Positions 45,099 through 54,661 of a DNA stretch of 64,000 nucleotides are shown in pieces (the first letter of the stretch is position 1; each line of letters starts with the position of its first letter). The DNA is from JANMMJ01 sp964543235. GTDB lineage: Bacteria; Pseudomonadota; Alphaproteobacteria; Rhizobiales; Aestuariivirgaceae. The stretch is from contig CAZIXE010000006.1 of assembly GCA_964543235.1 (NCBI GenBank), forward strand, positions 1 to 64,000, written 5' to 3'. A model generated the notes under the pieces. The model saw only the letters and a program-made list of their open reading frames with translations, had not been told where the DNA came from and did no database searches. The position numbers were made by a program, and so were the translations under genes.

Positions 45099-45488
45099 GA
45101 GTCGCGGGACGGCGAGACGGCCTTAACCTTACCCGTTGACCTTACCAGTTCATAATAGGGCTGAAAAGTGCAGCGTTTACCACGACTTACGCTGGCACTC
45201 GGGGAAAACGTCCGATACAGTTTTAGTCGAATTTAGCGCTGCTCTTCGAGGTCTTCACCCTCAAGGCAGAACTCCAGACGGCGGGGCAGCGCGGCGGCAG
45301 GCTCTCCATCCCGCTTTGTGCGCCCCGCCGGGCACCTCTTTCAGGCTGTCGCAGCCTGTCACGCGTCCCGTGGCCCAGGTCCGCCGCATCTCCTGGGTCC
45401 GGGGCTCGCCGGCCCGGGGCCTCTTCGAGTGGCCTCCTCGATGAACAACCCTGGGCCGGCACCCTCGTTCAACGGCTGGCGGCACCCC
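45099..45488. other. Gene-less hairpin-rich stretch between convergent ssb and aldehyde dehydrogenase genes
   Basis: No credible ORF lies in these 390 bases. A relatively AT-rich part (45120-45240) is followed by GC-rich DNA with a series of perfect or near-perfect hairpins: CAGGCTG/CAGCCTG around a TCG loop (45342-45358), CCCAGG/CCTGGG (45374-45397), CCGGG/CCCGG (45399-45417), CGAG/CTCG (45426-45440) and GAGG/CCTC (45248-45262). They may be terminators for the two convergent genes, or part of a structured small RNA. I could not fit SRP RNA, tmRNA or RNase P to it. Confidence 0.5.
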
Positions 45489-46976
45489 TCAAAGCTGAAT
45501 GTAGGTGTGCTTGATCTGCTGGTACTTCTCCAGCGCATGTAATGACTTGTCGCGACCGATGCCTGATTGCTTGTAGCCGCCGAACGGCACCGTGATATCG
45601 CCGCCGTCGGTATTGTTGATGTTGACAGTGCCGGCCCGCAGCCGGCGCGCGACGCGGTGCGCGCGGACTATGTCCCTGGTCCACAACGAAGCCTGCAGAC
45701 CGTAAATGGAGTCGTTGGCGATCCTTACCGCTTCCTCTTCGCCATCAAAGGAGATGGTGGCGACGACAGGCCCGAAGATCTCCTCTTGCGCAACGCGCAT
45801 GTCGTTCGAAACATCATCAAGGATGGTGGGCTCAACATAGAAGCCGCCGGTATTGCGCCGTGCGCGCTCGCCGCCATACGCGACACGGGCGCCTTCCTGC
45901 CTGCCGATTCCGACATAGCCGAGGACGCGGTCCATCTGGCTGCCGTCGACCATGGCGCCCATGCGCGTCCCGGGATCCAGCGGATCGCCGGGCCGCCAGG
46001 CTTCGGCATGCCTGGCAAGCCGTTCCACAAACTCATCCTTGATCGCCCGGTCGACAATGATGCGGGTTGCAGCGGTGCAGACCTGGCCCGCATTGTAGAA
46101 TACGCCCGCTGCCGCCGTCTTCGCGGCGTGATCGAGGTCATGAGCATCTGCAAAGACAATGTTGGGCGATTTGCCGCCGGTCTCGAGGGCGACATGCTTC
46201 ATGTTGCTTTCGCCGGCATAGCGCAGGAACAGCTTGCCGACCTCCGTGGAACCGGTGAAGGCGATCATGTCCACATCCATGTGGCGCCCCAGGGCCTGGC
46301 CGGCGGTTTCGCCGAAGCCGGGAAGCACGTTGAGCACGCCCGGCGGCAGACCCGCTTCGGCGGCCAGCTCAGCAATGCGAATGGCGGTCAGCGGCGACTG
46401 CTCGGCGGGTTTCAGGATGACCGAGTTTCCGGTTGCCAGGGCCGGACCAAGCTTCCATGACGCCATGAGCAGGGGAAAATTCCATGGCACGACACAACCG
46501 ACAACGCCGATCGGCTCACGGGTGATCATCGAAACCGAATCCGGCCTGGCCGGGGCCAGCTCGTCATAGACCTTGTCGCAGGTCTCCGCATACCATTGCA
46601 GGCAGCGAATGGCGCCCGGGATATCGACGGCAAACGAGTCCGAAATCGGCTTGCCGACGTCGAGGGTTTCGAGCAGTGCCAGTTCTTCCCTGTGCTTTTC
46701 AAGGAGCGCCACCCACTTCAGCATGACGGCCTTGCGCCTGCCAGGTGCGGCGTTGGACCAGGACCCCTTCTCGAAGGCCGCACGGGCCGTCCTGACGGCG
46801 GCGTCGACATCGGCCGCGCCGCACTCGGCAACCATGGTCAGCAGCCTGCCATCGATCGGCGAGATACAGTCGAAGGTCCGCCCAGACACTGCAGGAACGT
46901 AGGTGCCGCCGATGAAAGCCTGGTTGCGGAACGAAACCTGTGAAATCCGGTCGCGATAGTCAGGTGCGGAGGCCAT
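45489..46976 (-). CDS. Aldehyde dehydrogenase (PuuC/BADH-like)
   Basis: 495 residues of the NAD(P)-dependent ALDH superfamily. The catalytic-base motif is ALETGGKSPNIV, the nucleophile is the Cys in FYNAGQVCTAATR, and the oxyanion Asn is in VVPWNFPLL. The sequence style is that of gamma-glutamyl-gamma-aminobutyraldehyde or similar amino-aldehyde dehydrogenases, but aldehyde specificity is not readable by eye. It is monocistronic, downstream of rpmG on the same strand. Confidence 0.9.
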   Translation of the reverse strand: MASAPDYRDRISQVSFRNQAFIGGTYVPAVSGRTFDCISPIDGRLLTMVAECGAADVDAAVRTARAAFEKGSWSNAAPGRRKAVMLKWVALLEKHREELALLETLDVGKPISDSFAVDIPGAIRCLQWYAETCDKVYDELAPARPDSVSMITREPIGVVGCVVPWNFPLLMASWKLGPALATGNSVILKPAEQSPLTAIRIAELAAEAGLPPGVLNVLPGFGETAGQALGRHMDVDMIAFTGSTEVGKLFLRYAGESNMKHVALETGGKSPNIVFADAHDLDHAAKTAAAGVFYNAGQVCTAATRIIVDRAIKDEFVERLARHAEAWRPGDPLDPGTRMGAMVDGSQMDRVLGYVGIGRQEGARVAYGGERARRNTGGFYVEPTILDDVSNDMRVAQEEIFGPVVATISFDGEEEAVRIANDSIYGLQASLWTRDIVRAHRVARRLRAGTVNINNTDGGDITVPFGGYKQSGIGRDKSLHALEKYQQIKHTYIQL

Positions 46977-47081
46977 GTCGATCTCCCTGGATTACTGGAG
47001 ACAGTCCTTGGCGCCAGTCCGGCTCAAATGCAAAAGGGCACCGCTCGAGCGATGCCCCGCAAGACCAGTCCGGCAGGCGCC

Positions 47082-47249
47082 TCACTTGATCTTGGTTTCC
47101 TTGAATTCGACGTGCTTGCGCGCCACCGGATCGTATTTCTTGAGGGACATCTTCTCGGTCTTGGTGCGCGAGTTCTTCTTGGTCACATAAAAGTAACCGG
47201 TGTCCGCGGTCGAGGCGAGCTTGATCTTGATAACGTTGCCCTTGGCCAT
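47082..47249 (-). CDS. rpmG: 50S ribosomal protein L33
   Basis: A 55-codon gene on the minus strand encoding [20 protein letters not shown] and, further on, [20 protein letters not shown] with a C-terminal ETKIK. This is the L33 signature without the zinc-binding cysteines, the form that needs no zinc. L33 binds near the E site of the large subunit. It stands alone, with a good promoter just upstream, and is short enough to be missed by length cut-offs. Confidence 0.95.
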   Translation of the reverse strand: MAKGNVIKIKLASTADTGYFYVTKKNSRTKTEKMSLKKYDPVARKHVEFKETKIK

Positions 47250-47281
47250 GTGAGTGTCTCTGTCGGGATGGGTCTGGCGCG

Positions 47282-47310
47282 GATATGGCGGAAAGGGCCC
47301 GGGAAGTCAA
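47282..47310 (-). promoter_or_regulatory. rpmG promoter
   Basis: On the minus strand TTGACT (complement of 47305-47310), a 17-base spacer and CATATC (complement of 47282-47287) give a sigma-70-type promoter about 33 bases before the rpmG ATG. Confidence 0.55.
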
Positions 47311-47457
47311 TTCGCGTCTGGACAGCGGACGGGGCTGTGCAGCGGAGGCAGGCCGCTTGCGCCCGGCAGCGCGGCAGCGAATTCAATTTGGGCGAGCCAT
47401 GAATCATGGCGTATGCTCGGATTGCGGCCGAACCGGGCAGGTCCTGAACTCTAACGG

Positions 47458-50160
47458 GTGGAAACACAGTTGGATGGCGTGTCACTGATCATTGTTGTCG
47501 CCGTCTTCGCCCTGGCAATCATCGCGCTTAACAAGAGCTCGAGGCTTGAAGGCAGGCTGCGGGAGTTATCGTTGCAGCTGGACCAGCTCAGGGGCGAATT
47601 CGAGCATCTGAGCGCCCGGACCACCGCCGGCGAAGCCCCGACGGTAACGCCAGGCGTCACAGGCCAAGCGATCGCGCCGGTGGCAGAGGCAGCCGAACCA
47701 GCGTCCGATACCGCGCCGCCGGAAGCCGTCGTGCAGGCGACAACATCCACGCACTGGGGGAGATCGCCCGAGCCGCGGCAGCCGGAAGCTGGCCCATCGC
47801 GCGATGTCGAGCAGGCGCTGGCCTCGCGCTGGTTCGTGTGGATCGGCGGGCTTGCCATTGCGATCGGCGGGGTGCTCTTCGTCAAGTATGCGTTTGACGC
47901 GGGCTGGCTTTCGCCGCTGACCCGCTGTGTCCTCGGATTGCTGGGCGGGCTGGCCCTGATTGCGGGCGGCGACCGCCTGCGGCGCACGCCGGTCATGGCG
48001 GCGCAGCCAAACTACGTGCCGGCCGCACTTACTGCGGCCGGTCTGGTGATTGCGTTCGGAAGCGTCTATGCCGCTTACGCATTCTATCAGCTGCTGCCGC
48101 CGCTCATGGCTTTCGCCATCATGGCGGCCATCGCGCTGGCCGCCTTCCTGCTGTCGCTGGTCCAGGGCCCGCTGATCGCGGCGCTCGGCCTAATCGGTTC
48201 CTATGCCACGCCGACGCTGATCCCCTCCCAAGACCCTTCGGCCTGGGGGTTCTTCCCGTATATCTTTATCATCCTTGCGGCATCACTGGCGCTGTTGCGG
48301 GTGCGGACCTGGTGGTGGCTGGGCTATGCGGCGGTCGGCGGATCCCTGATCTGGGGCCTGCTCTGGGCGCATGGCGGGATCTATGAGGCGGCCGATTCCG
48401 TGCCGCTTGGCCTGTTCGCGATCGCGATTGCGTCGCTGTCGTTCTTTGCCATCTCCGGAATGGCCATCCTCCAGCCCGGCAGCGGTTCGCTCACGCAGGC
48501 CTCAACGATCACGCCACCGCTCGCCATCGGTCTTGCAGGCGTGGCGGCGGGCTTGCTGGTGCTTTGTGCCAATGCAATTGCCGCCCGCCACGGCGCGGCG
48601 GCGCTGGCGCTGCTCCTTGCCGGCACCCTCGGGGCTGTAGCGGTTGGCTTCAGCAAGGAGGGCATGGCACCCCTGCCGGGGCTGGCGGGCATCCTGGCTC
48701 TGGTTACGCTCGGCGCCTGGTACGAGGGCGAATTCACACAGATTGCCTATGACGAGCTGGGCAATGCGGTGCGCCTGGCGGGCCCGGGGGCACGATCATT
48801 CCTGTTGTGGCTTGGGACATTCGGCGCGGCCCTTGCGGTTGCCGGATATGCCGGCGTGCGCTGGCGCGATGCACCGGTGATCTGGGCGGCGATTTCGGCA
48901 GGGGGCGCCATCCTGTTTGGCGCTCTGGGACTGGGACGTGCGCACCATGCCATCAGTTCCGGACAGTGGATGGCCGCGGGTCTGGTCATCGCGCTGGCAT
49001 TCGGCGCGGCGATCTGGAGCCTGCGGGCCAGGGCAGAGAACCCGGCCCAGAACCTGGCCCTCGGCCTGTTCGCCGTCGCCGCGACAGCGGCAGCGCTGCT
49101 TGCCCTTGACGAGGCCTTCGACCGGCTCTGGCTGACGCTGGCGCTGGCCGCGCTCGTGCCCGCTCTCGGCCTTGCCAGCCTGCAAGTCAGAATTCAGCTG
49201 TTCGGACCGATCGCCACGGCCGTGGCAGGGCTGGTCGTGCTGCGACTGCTGATTGCCCGCGAATTGTGGTTTGGCGAGGATAGCCTGCCGCTTGGAGAGC
49301 ATTGGCCACTCTATGGCTATGGTGCGCCGGCCATTCTGTTCTGGGGCGCTTCCCGGTTGTTCCAGGCCTCGGGCTATAGCCGCTCGCATGTGGCACTGGA
49401 GGGATCGGCCCTGGGCGTCGCGGTGGCGCTGCTGTCGCTTGAACTGCGGGTACTGATCGCCGGCCGCATTCAAGGGCAGCGACCCGGGTTGCTCGAGGCC
49501 GGGGCCCATGTCATGGCGTGGTGTTCAACTGCCTATGGCCTGCTCCATCGTCAGCAGGCATTTTCCAGGATCGTCTCGCGGTGGGGTGCAATGGTGCTCC
49601 TCGCGGCAGCAACCGGCCTCACCGTGTTCGGCAGCCTGATCCTGCTGAACCCCGTGGTGAGCGGCGATGCCGTGCCTGGAGGCAGTGTTGTCAATGCGCT
49701 GCTGCTCGCCTACCTGGCGCCCTCCGTCCTTGGGGCCTTCATCGCTCGCAAGCTTGATCAGGTCAAATGGCAGGAACTGCGTGCCGGCGCAGGTATCCTC
49801 TCGCTGGTGCTGCTCCTGGCCTATCTCACGCTGGAAACCAAGCGGCTGTTCCAGGGTGCCGTTATGGTGCCGTGGTCCCAGAGCGACGCCGAGAACTATG
49901 CCTACTCGGCCGTGTGGCTGGCTGCGGCACTGGCGCTCTTCGTTGCAGGTATCCGTATCGGCCAGAAATATGTCCGGCTCGCGGGGCTGGCCGTCATGAT
50001 GGTGGTCGTGTTCAAAGTCTTTGTGATCGATCTGTCCGGCATCGGCGGGCTCTATCGCATTGCCAGCTTCGTCGGCCTTGGGCTGTGCCTTGTGGGGATC
50101 GGCTGGCTCTATGCGCGATATGTGCAAAGACCGCTCGCGAAGGCTGCGTTGCCTGACTAG
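47458..50160 (+). CDS. DUF2339 polytopic membrane protein
   Basis: 900 residues. One N-terminal helix, a short coiled coil (about 22-45) and a Pro/Ala linker precede more than 20 predicted membrane helices. The segment SRWFVWIGGLAIAIGGVLFVKYAFDAGW (about 122-150) is the hallmark of DUF2339, large membrane proteins of unknown function. Start at GTG 47458 is the only option that keeps the N-terminal helix; its ribosome binding site is weak. Its TAG stop is shared with the opposing gene's TAG in a CTAG palindrome (50157-50160). Confidence 0.82.
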   Translation: METQLDGVSLIIVVAVFALAIIALNKSSRLEGRLRELSLQLDQLRGEFEHLSARTTAGEAPTVTPGVTGQAIAPVAEAAEPASDTAPPEAVVQATTSTHWGRSPEPRQPEAGPSRDVEQALASRWFVWIGGLAIAIGGVLFVKYAFDAGWLSPLTRCVLGLLGGLALIAGGDRLRRTPVMAAQPNYVPAALTAAGLVIAFGSVYAAYAFYQLLPPLMAFAIMAAIALAAFLLSLVQGPLIAALGLIGSYATPTLIPSQDPSAWGFFPYIFIILAASLALLRVRTWWWLGYAAVGGSLIWGLLWAHGGIYEAADSVPLGLFAIAIASLSFFAISGMAILQPGSGSLTQASTITPPLAIGLAGVAAGLLVLCANAIAARHGAAALALLLAGTLGAVAVGFSKEGMAPLPGLAGILALVTLGAWYEGEFTQIAYDELGNAVRLAGPGARSFLLWLGTFGAALAVAGYAGVRWRDAPVIWAAISAGGAILFGALGLGRAHHAISSGQWMAAGLVIALAFGAAIWSLRARAENPAQNLALGLFAVAATAAALLALDEAFDRLWLTLALAALVPALGLASLQVRIQLFGPIATAVAGLVVLRLLIARELWFGEDSLPLGEHWPLYGYGAPAILFWGASRLFQASGYSRSHVALEGSALGVAVALLSLELRVLIAGRIQGQRPGLLEAGAHVMAWCSTAYGLLHRQQAFSRIVSRWGAMVLLAAATGLTVFGSLILLNPVVSGDAVPGGSVVNALLLAYLAPSVLGAFIARKLDQVKWQELRAGAGILSLVLLLAYLTLETKRLFQGAVMVPWSQSDAENYAYSAVWLAAALALFVAGIRIGQKYVRLAGLAVMMVVVFKVFVIDLSGIGGLYRIASFVGLGLCLVGIGWLYARYVQRPLAKAALPD

Positions 50161-50492
50161 GGCCTGGACAAAGTGCCGGCTCCCGTGCCCTTAGGCCAGT
50201 CGAGGAAGTGCCAGTCGTGACCGCCTGCCACCAGACAGGTGGCACCGCGCGGCGCGGTCACCAGCAAGGTCCAGCTGCCGGACGCTGAGACATAAAGTTC
50301 GACCAGCGAGCCGTCACCTGCCAGTCCAAATGCCGAAAGCGATTCGCCGTACCGGTTCTTGAGGGCAGAGACAATCGGAGCCCGCTCACCGCAGGGTGGA
50401 ACCTGCGCGATCGCGCCGGTGGCGGCCAACACCGCGACCGCCGCACCTGCAAGCATGGCCAACCACTGTCGGCTTGTTCGTGTCAACATCAC
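50157..50492 (-). CDS. Small exported protein of unknown function
   Basis: 111 residues with a clear signal peptide (WLAMLAGAAVAVLAATGAIA, cut after AIA or QV). The mature part has two cysteines (PPCGERAPI and GATCLVAGGHDWHF), probably a disulfide in the periplasm. The pattern CGxRxxxxxxLxxRYGE...GSWTxLVTxPxGxxCLVAxG is one I recall from short exported rhizobial proteins without known function. It converges with the DUF2339 gene, sharing four bases at the stops. Confidence 0.7.
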   Translation of the reverse strand: MMLTRTSRQWLAMLAGAAVAVLAATGAIAQVPPCGERAPIVSALKNRYGESLSAFGLAGDGSLVELYVSASGSWTLLVTAPRGATCLVAGGHDWHFLDWPKGTGAGTLSRP

Positions 50493-50845
50493 CGTTCTCC
50501 AGGCACCCTGCCGGGAGAACGCGATCCTGTCTTGTCAGCCTGGCGCGGGCGCCAATTTGCGGTCCATTCCGGCTTCTGGTGCGGCACTCGCCGAGGCTTT
50601 CAGCCGGGTTGGAACCAAAACAGATATGGTAACTGGAACAAGCAGATTAAAGGTTCGGCGCAGGGCATAACTTGGTTCTTGCCAGCCAGGTCCATGAGCG
50701 CTAAAGAGCGTCGCGTTCAACTTCACACGCGGATGCGGGATGGTTTGCACGGGGTCGTGAGACCTCCACATAGCGGGCCGTCCCTCCGGTGCCGGGAAAC
50801 CGGCTACACCATCCGCGGCGGATCAACCGGAAAAGGAAGCACTGC
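50493..50845 (+). promoter_or_regulatory. rpsB: rpsB upstream/leader region
   Basis: No gene is visible in these 353 bases. They hold the rpsB promoter and 5' leader and the promoter of the divergent small exported protein. A possible promoter is TTGCAC (from 50750) with ACATAG 17 bases further on. A neat hairpin, GCCGG (50791-50795), GNRA loop GAAA, CCGGC (50800-50804), lies 42 bases before the rpsB start and could belong to an autoregulatory S2 binding site. Confidence 0.4.
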
Positions 50846-51610
50846 ATGGCATTGCCAGAATTCACCATGCGTCAGCTGCTCGAAGCTGGCGTGCATTTCG
50901 GTCACCAGACCCATCGCTGGAATCCGAAAATGCGCAGCTATATCTACGGATCGCGTAACGGCATCCACATCATCGATCTCGCCCAGACCGTGCCACTGCT
51001 GCACCAGGCGCTGCTGGCCATCAGCAACACCGTGGCAGGTGGCGGGCGCGTGCTCTTCGTCGGTACGAAGCGGGCGGCGTCGGATGCGATCGCCGAAGCG
51101 GCCAAGCGCTCGGCGCAGTACTACATCAACTCCCGCTGGCTCGGCGGCACACTCACAAACTGGAAGACGATTTCCAATTCCATCAAAAGGTTACGTCAGC
51201 TCGATGAGACATTGGCTAAAGAAAATTCTGGACTGACGAAACGTGAGATCCTGCAACTGACTCGGGAAAAGACGAAGCTTGACCAGGCGTTGGGCGGCAT
51301 CAAGGACATGGGTGGCGTGCCCGACATCATCTTCGTGATCGATACCAACAAGGAGCAGTTGGCGATCAAGGAGGCCAACCGTCTCGGCATTCCCGTGGTG
51401 GCAATCCTCGACACGAATTGCGATCCCGCCGGTATCACCTATCCCATCCCCGGCAACGACGATGCCGGCCGGGCGATAGCCCTTTACTGCGAACTGGTCT
51501 CGCGGGCCTGCATCGAGGGTATCTCCCAGGCGCAATCAGGGGCAGGTGTCGACATCGGCGCCGCCGAAGAGCCGGCCGCCGAAGTGCTGCCAGAAGCTGC
51601 TACCGCCTAA
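50846..51610 (+). CDS. rpsB: 30S ribosomal protein S2
   Basis: 254 residues. The N-terminus [20 protein letters not shown] and the core [25 protein letters not shown] and [12 protein letters not shown] are unmistakable S2. GGAAG precedes the ATG at 50846 by about six bases. The C-terminal Ala/Glu-rich tail is usual in alphaproteobacteria. It leads the conserved rpsB-tsf unit. Confidence 0.97.
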   Translation: MALPEFTMRQLLEAGVHFGHQTHRWNPKMRSYIYGSRNGIHIIDLAQTVPLLHQALLAISNTVAGGGRVLFVGTKRAASDAIAEAAKRSAQYYINSRWLGGTLTNWKTISNSIKRLRQLDETLAKENSGLTKREILQLTREKTKLDQALGGIKDMGGVPDIIFVIDTNKEQLAIKEANRLGIPVVAILDTNCDPAGITYPIPGNDDAGRAIALYCELVSRACIEGISQAQSGAGVDIGAAEEPAAEVLPEAATA

Positions 51611-51627
51611 TTACTGGAGACATTGCA

Positions 51628-52551
51628 ATGGCTGAGATCACTGCCGCAATGGTCAAGGACCTGCGGGAAAGAACCGGCGTCGGCATGATGGATTGCAAGG
51701 CAGCTCTTGCCGCAACCAAAGGCGATATGAATGCTGCCGTCGACTGGCTTCGGGCCAAGGGGCTTGCCAAGGCCGCCAAGAAGTCGACGCGCGTCGCTGC
51801 CGAAGGGCTAATCGGCCTGGCCGTCGAAGGAACAACGGGGGCGCTCGTCGAGGTCAATTCGGAAACAGACTTCGTGGCGCGCAACGAGAAATTCCAGGCA
51901 ATGGTTGGCGAGATCGCCAAGCTGGCACTCACTGCCTCTGGTGACCTCGAGAGACTGAAGACAGCCAGGTATCCGGGTGGCACACATGCAGTTGCGGAAT
52001 TCGTGGCAGAGATGGTGGCGTCGATCGGCGAGAACATGACGGTGCGGCGGACGGCTGTGCTGACGGTCGGGCAGGGCGCCATCGGTTCCTATGTGCACAA
52101 TCAGGTGGCGCCGGGCATGGGCAAGATCGGCGTGATCGTCGGTATCGAATCGAGCGGCAACAGGGAGGAACTGGTGCAGTTCGGCCGCATGCTGGCCATG
52201 CATATTGCCGCCACCAATCCGGTGGCCATGGACCTTGCCGGGGTTCCCGCCGAGACACTGGAACGCGAGAAGGCCATTCTCGAGGAGAAGAATGCCGGCA
52301 AGCCCGCCAATGTCCTGGAAAAGATCGTGGCTTCCGGGCTCAAGTCCTACGCCAAGGAGAATTGCCTGCTGGAGCAGGCCTATGTGCATGACGGTTCGAA
52401 GACCGTGGCGCAGGCCATCGGCGAGGCCGGCCAGAAGGCGGGTGCGCCGATCAATGTCACAGGCTATGTCCGCATGCAACTGGGCGAGGGTATCGCGAAG
52501 GCCGAGGATGATTTTGCCGCAGAGGTGGCCAAGGCTGCCGCCGGCGGGTGA
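51628..52551 (+). CDS. tsf: Elongation factor Ts
   Basis: 307 residues, the normal length of EF-Ts, which recharges EF-Tu with GTP. The N-terminal UBA-like region (MVKDLRERTGVGMMDCKAAL) and the TDFVARNEKF motif that contacts EF-Tu are present. TGGAG precedes the ATG by about eight bases, and the gap to rpsB is 17 bases. A strong terminator follows. Confidence 0.97.
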   Translation: MAEITAAMVKDLRERTGVGMMDCKAALAATKGDMNAAVDWLRAKGLAKAAKKSTRVAAEGLIGLAVEGTTGALVEVNSETDFVARNEKFQAMVGEIAKLALTASGDLERLKTARYPGGTHAVAEFVAEMVASIGENMTVRRTAVLTVGQGAIGSYVHNQVAPGMGKIGVIVGIESSGNREELVQFGRMLAMHIAATNPVAMDLAGVPAETLEREKAILEEKNAGKPANVLEKIVASGLKSYAKENCLLEQAYVHDGSKTVAQAIGEAGQKAGAPINVTGYVRMQLGEGIAKAEDDFAAEVAKAAAGG

Positions 52552-52574
52552 GACGAATCAGCCACAAGGTCATA

Positions 52575-52605
52575 TGAAGGCCCCAATTCGGGGCCTTCAT
52601 TTTTT
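52575..52605 (+). terminator. Rho-independent terminator between tsf and pyrH
   Basis: TGAAGGCCCC (52575-52584) pairs with GGGGCCTTCA (52590-52599) around AATTC, and six T residues follow. This is a textbook terminator ending the rpsB-tsf transcript, 15 bases before the pyrH ATG. Confidence 0.9.
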
Positions 52606-52620
52606 GAGAGCGGGGAGAGA

Positions 52621-53340
52621 ATGGCCAATCTGGCATTCAAGCGCGTGCTGCTGAAAGTTTCCGGCGAGGTCCTGATGGGCACCCAGCCCTACGGAATCGA
52701 CCTTGAGACGGTCGGGCGGCTGGCGGATGAAGTGCTGGCGTGTGCCAGAGCCGGGGCGCAGATGGCGCTGGTGATCGGCGGCGGCAATATCTTTCGCGGC
52801 ATGGCGGGCGCTGCCAAGGGCATGGACCGGGTGTCGGCCGACCATATGGGAATCCTGGCCACGGTGATAAATGCGCTGGCCATGCAGGGCGTGCTGCAAT
52901 CCAGGGGAGCGGATGCGCGGGTACTGTCGGCCATTGCCATGCCGACAGTGTGCGAGACCTATTCGCGGGCCAAGGCCGTGCACCATCTCGAGAATGGCCG
53001 GATCGTGATCTGTGCGGCGGGCACCGGCCTGCCATTCTTTACGACCGACACGGGTGCAGCACTTCGGGCCGCGGAGATGGCTTGCGACGCGTTGCTCAAG
53101 GGAACCAGCGTCGATGGCGTCTACGATGCCGATCCCAAGCAGGTCGCCACGGCAAAACGCTATGCCAAAGTAACGTTTACCGAGATTCTGGCCCGCGACC
53201 TGAGGATCATGGATCCGGCGGCCATCGCGCTTGCGCGGGATAACGGGATTCCGGTAGTGGTATTCTCGATCCGCACACCCGGCGCCGTCTTCGAAGTCAT
53301 CACGGGTGGCGGGCGCTATACAATTGTGACTAGGGACTAA
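52621..53340 (+). CDS. pyrH: Uridylate kinase (UMP kinase)
   Basis: 239 residues of the amino-acid-kinase family, phosphorylating UMP to UDP in pyrimidine synthesis. [15 protein letters not shown] is the N-terminal nucleotide-binding segment, with [10 protein letters not shown] and the uridylate-binding [23 protein letters not shown] ends directly before the ATG. frr follows after five bases. Confidence 0.97.
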   Translation: MANLAFKRVLLKVSGEVLMGTQPYGIDLETVGRLADEVLACARAGAQMALVIGGGNIFRGMAGAAKGMDRVSADHMGILATVINALAMQGVLQSRGADARVLSAIAMPTVCETYSRAKAVHHLENGRIVICAAGTGLPFFTTDTGAALRAAEMACDALLKGTSVDGVYDADPKQVATAKRYAKVTFTEILARDLRIMDPAAIALARDNGIPVVVFSIRTPGAVFEVITGGGRYTIVTRD

Positions 53341-53345
53341 CCGCC

Positions 53346-53912
53346 ATGGCACAACCTGTTCCTTTCGATGCAAAGGATCTGAAGCGCCGCATGCATGGGG
53401 CGGTGGAAGCACTGAAACATGATTTCGGCGGATTGCGAACCGGCAGGGCCGCGGCGAGCCTGCTGGATCCCATCCACGTCGACGCCTACGGGGCCCACAT
53501 GCCGCTGAACCAGGTGGCCTCGGTCACGGTGCCTGAACCGCGCATGCTGCAGATCAACGTCTGGGACCGCGGACTGGTGATTGCCACCGAAAAGGCGATC
53601 CGTGCCTCAAACCTGGGTCTCAACCCGCAGACGGAAGGCCAGGTGATCAGGCTAAGGATGCCGGAACTCACTCAGGAGCGGCGCAAGGAACTGGTAAAGG
53701 TTGCCCATCAATATGCCGAGAAGGCCCGCATCGCAGCCAGGAACGTGCGACGCGACGGCATGGAACAACTCAAAGCGCTCGAAAAAGCCCATCAAATGAG
53801 CGAAGACGAGCACAAGAAGAAGGCCGATGAAGTTCAAAAGATGACCGACGAAATCATCAAGGAAATTGACGCGGCGCTGAAGACCAAAGAAGCTGAAATC
53901 ATGCAGGTCTAA
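53346..53912 (+). CDS. frr: Ribosome recycling factor
   Basis: 188 residues, close to the standard 185. [17 protein letters not shown] and [15 protein letters not shown] are RRF signatures, and the C-terminal helix ([18 protein letters not shown]) completes the three-helix bundle. The protein splits post-termination ribosomes with EF-G. Its TAA overlaps the ATG of uppS (TAATG). Confidence 0.97.
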   Translation: MAQPVPFDAKDLKRRMHGAVEALKHDFGGLRTGRAAASLLDPIHVDAYGAHMPLNQVASVTVPEPRMLQINVWDRGLVIATEKAIRASNLGLNPQTEGQVIRLRMPELTQERRKELVKVAHQYAEKARIAARNVRRDGMEQLKALEKAHQMSEDEHKKKADEVQKMTDEIIKEIDAALKTKEAEIMQV

Positions 53913-54661
53913 TGGCGACGACCGGGGGCATAGAAATGAACGCGGCAGTTCCTGCGCCACGCCATGTCGCGATCATCATGGATGGCAATGGCCGGTGGGC
54001 CGCGTCGCGGGGACTGCCGCGCACCGCAGGGCACAAGGCCGGTGTCGACGCGCTGCGGCGGGCCGTTCGTGCCGCCGCTGACCTCGGTATTGAGTATCTC
54101 ACGATCTACAGCTTCAGTTCCGAGAACTGGACGCGGCCGGTCGGCGAGGTTACCTATCTGTTCGATCTGTTGCGCCGGTTCATTCGCCAGGATGTGGCGG
54201 AGCTGCATGCCGCGGGCGTCCGCATCAAGATCATCGGCGAGCGCGATCGACTCGATCCGGACCTCGTGTCGCTACTGACGGAGACCGAAAAGCTCACGGC
54301 CGAAAACACGCAACTCACACTGATCGTGGCTTTCAACTATGGCAGCCGCCAGGAGATCATCAGAGCCGCGCGCAGTCTCGTCGAATCGGCGCGGCGCGGG
54401 GAACTCGACCCCGATGAGGTCACTCCGGAGCTTTTCGCCTCGCGGCTCTACACTACCGATGTTCCCGATCCCGATCTGCTCATCCGCACCAGTGGCGAGC
54501 ACCGGCTGTCCAACTATCTGCTGTGGCAGAGCGCCTATACCGAGTTCGTGTTTGTCGACGAACTGTGGCCGGACTTCACCAAGGACGTCCTGCAGCGCGC
54601 CATAGCGATCTATCAAAAACGCGACCGCCGGTTTGGCGGACTCAAGGTCCAGAGCGCTTGA
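53912..54661 (+). CDS. uppS: Undecaprenyl diphosphate synthase (isoprenyl transferase)
   Basis: 249 residues. HVAIIMDGNGRWA is the cis-prenyltransferase pyrophosphate-binding motif with its essential Asp; SSENWTRP and DLLIRTSGEHRLSN follow. The enzyme makes the C55 lipid carrier for peptidoglycan and for the lipid-linked sugars expected from the glycan locus in this window. The first ATG overlaps the frr stop; a second ATG at 53936 is also a reasonable start. Confidence 0.95.
   Translation: MATTGGIEMNAAVPAPRHVAIIMDGNGRWAASRGLPRTAGHKAGVDALRRAVRAAADLGIEYLTIYSFSSENWTRPVGEVTYLFDLLRRFIRQDVAELHAAGVRIKIIGERDRLDPDLVSLLTETEKLTAENTQLTLIVAFNYGSRQEIIRAARSLVESARRGELDPDEVTPELFASRLYTTDVPDPDLLIRTSGEHRLSNYLLWQSAYTEFVFVDELWPDFTKDVLQRAIAIYQKRDRRFGGLKVQSA

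Noticed and set aside
45136..45444. A 102-codon plus-strand frame after ssb
   Set aside because: No ribosome binding site, no motif, and it runs through several strong hairpins; more likely non-coding.
46960..47310. A 116-codon minus-strand frame over the rpmG region
   Set aside because: It is a different reading frame of the same DNA; the L33 frame at 47082-47249 encodes a perfect ribosomal protein signature.
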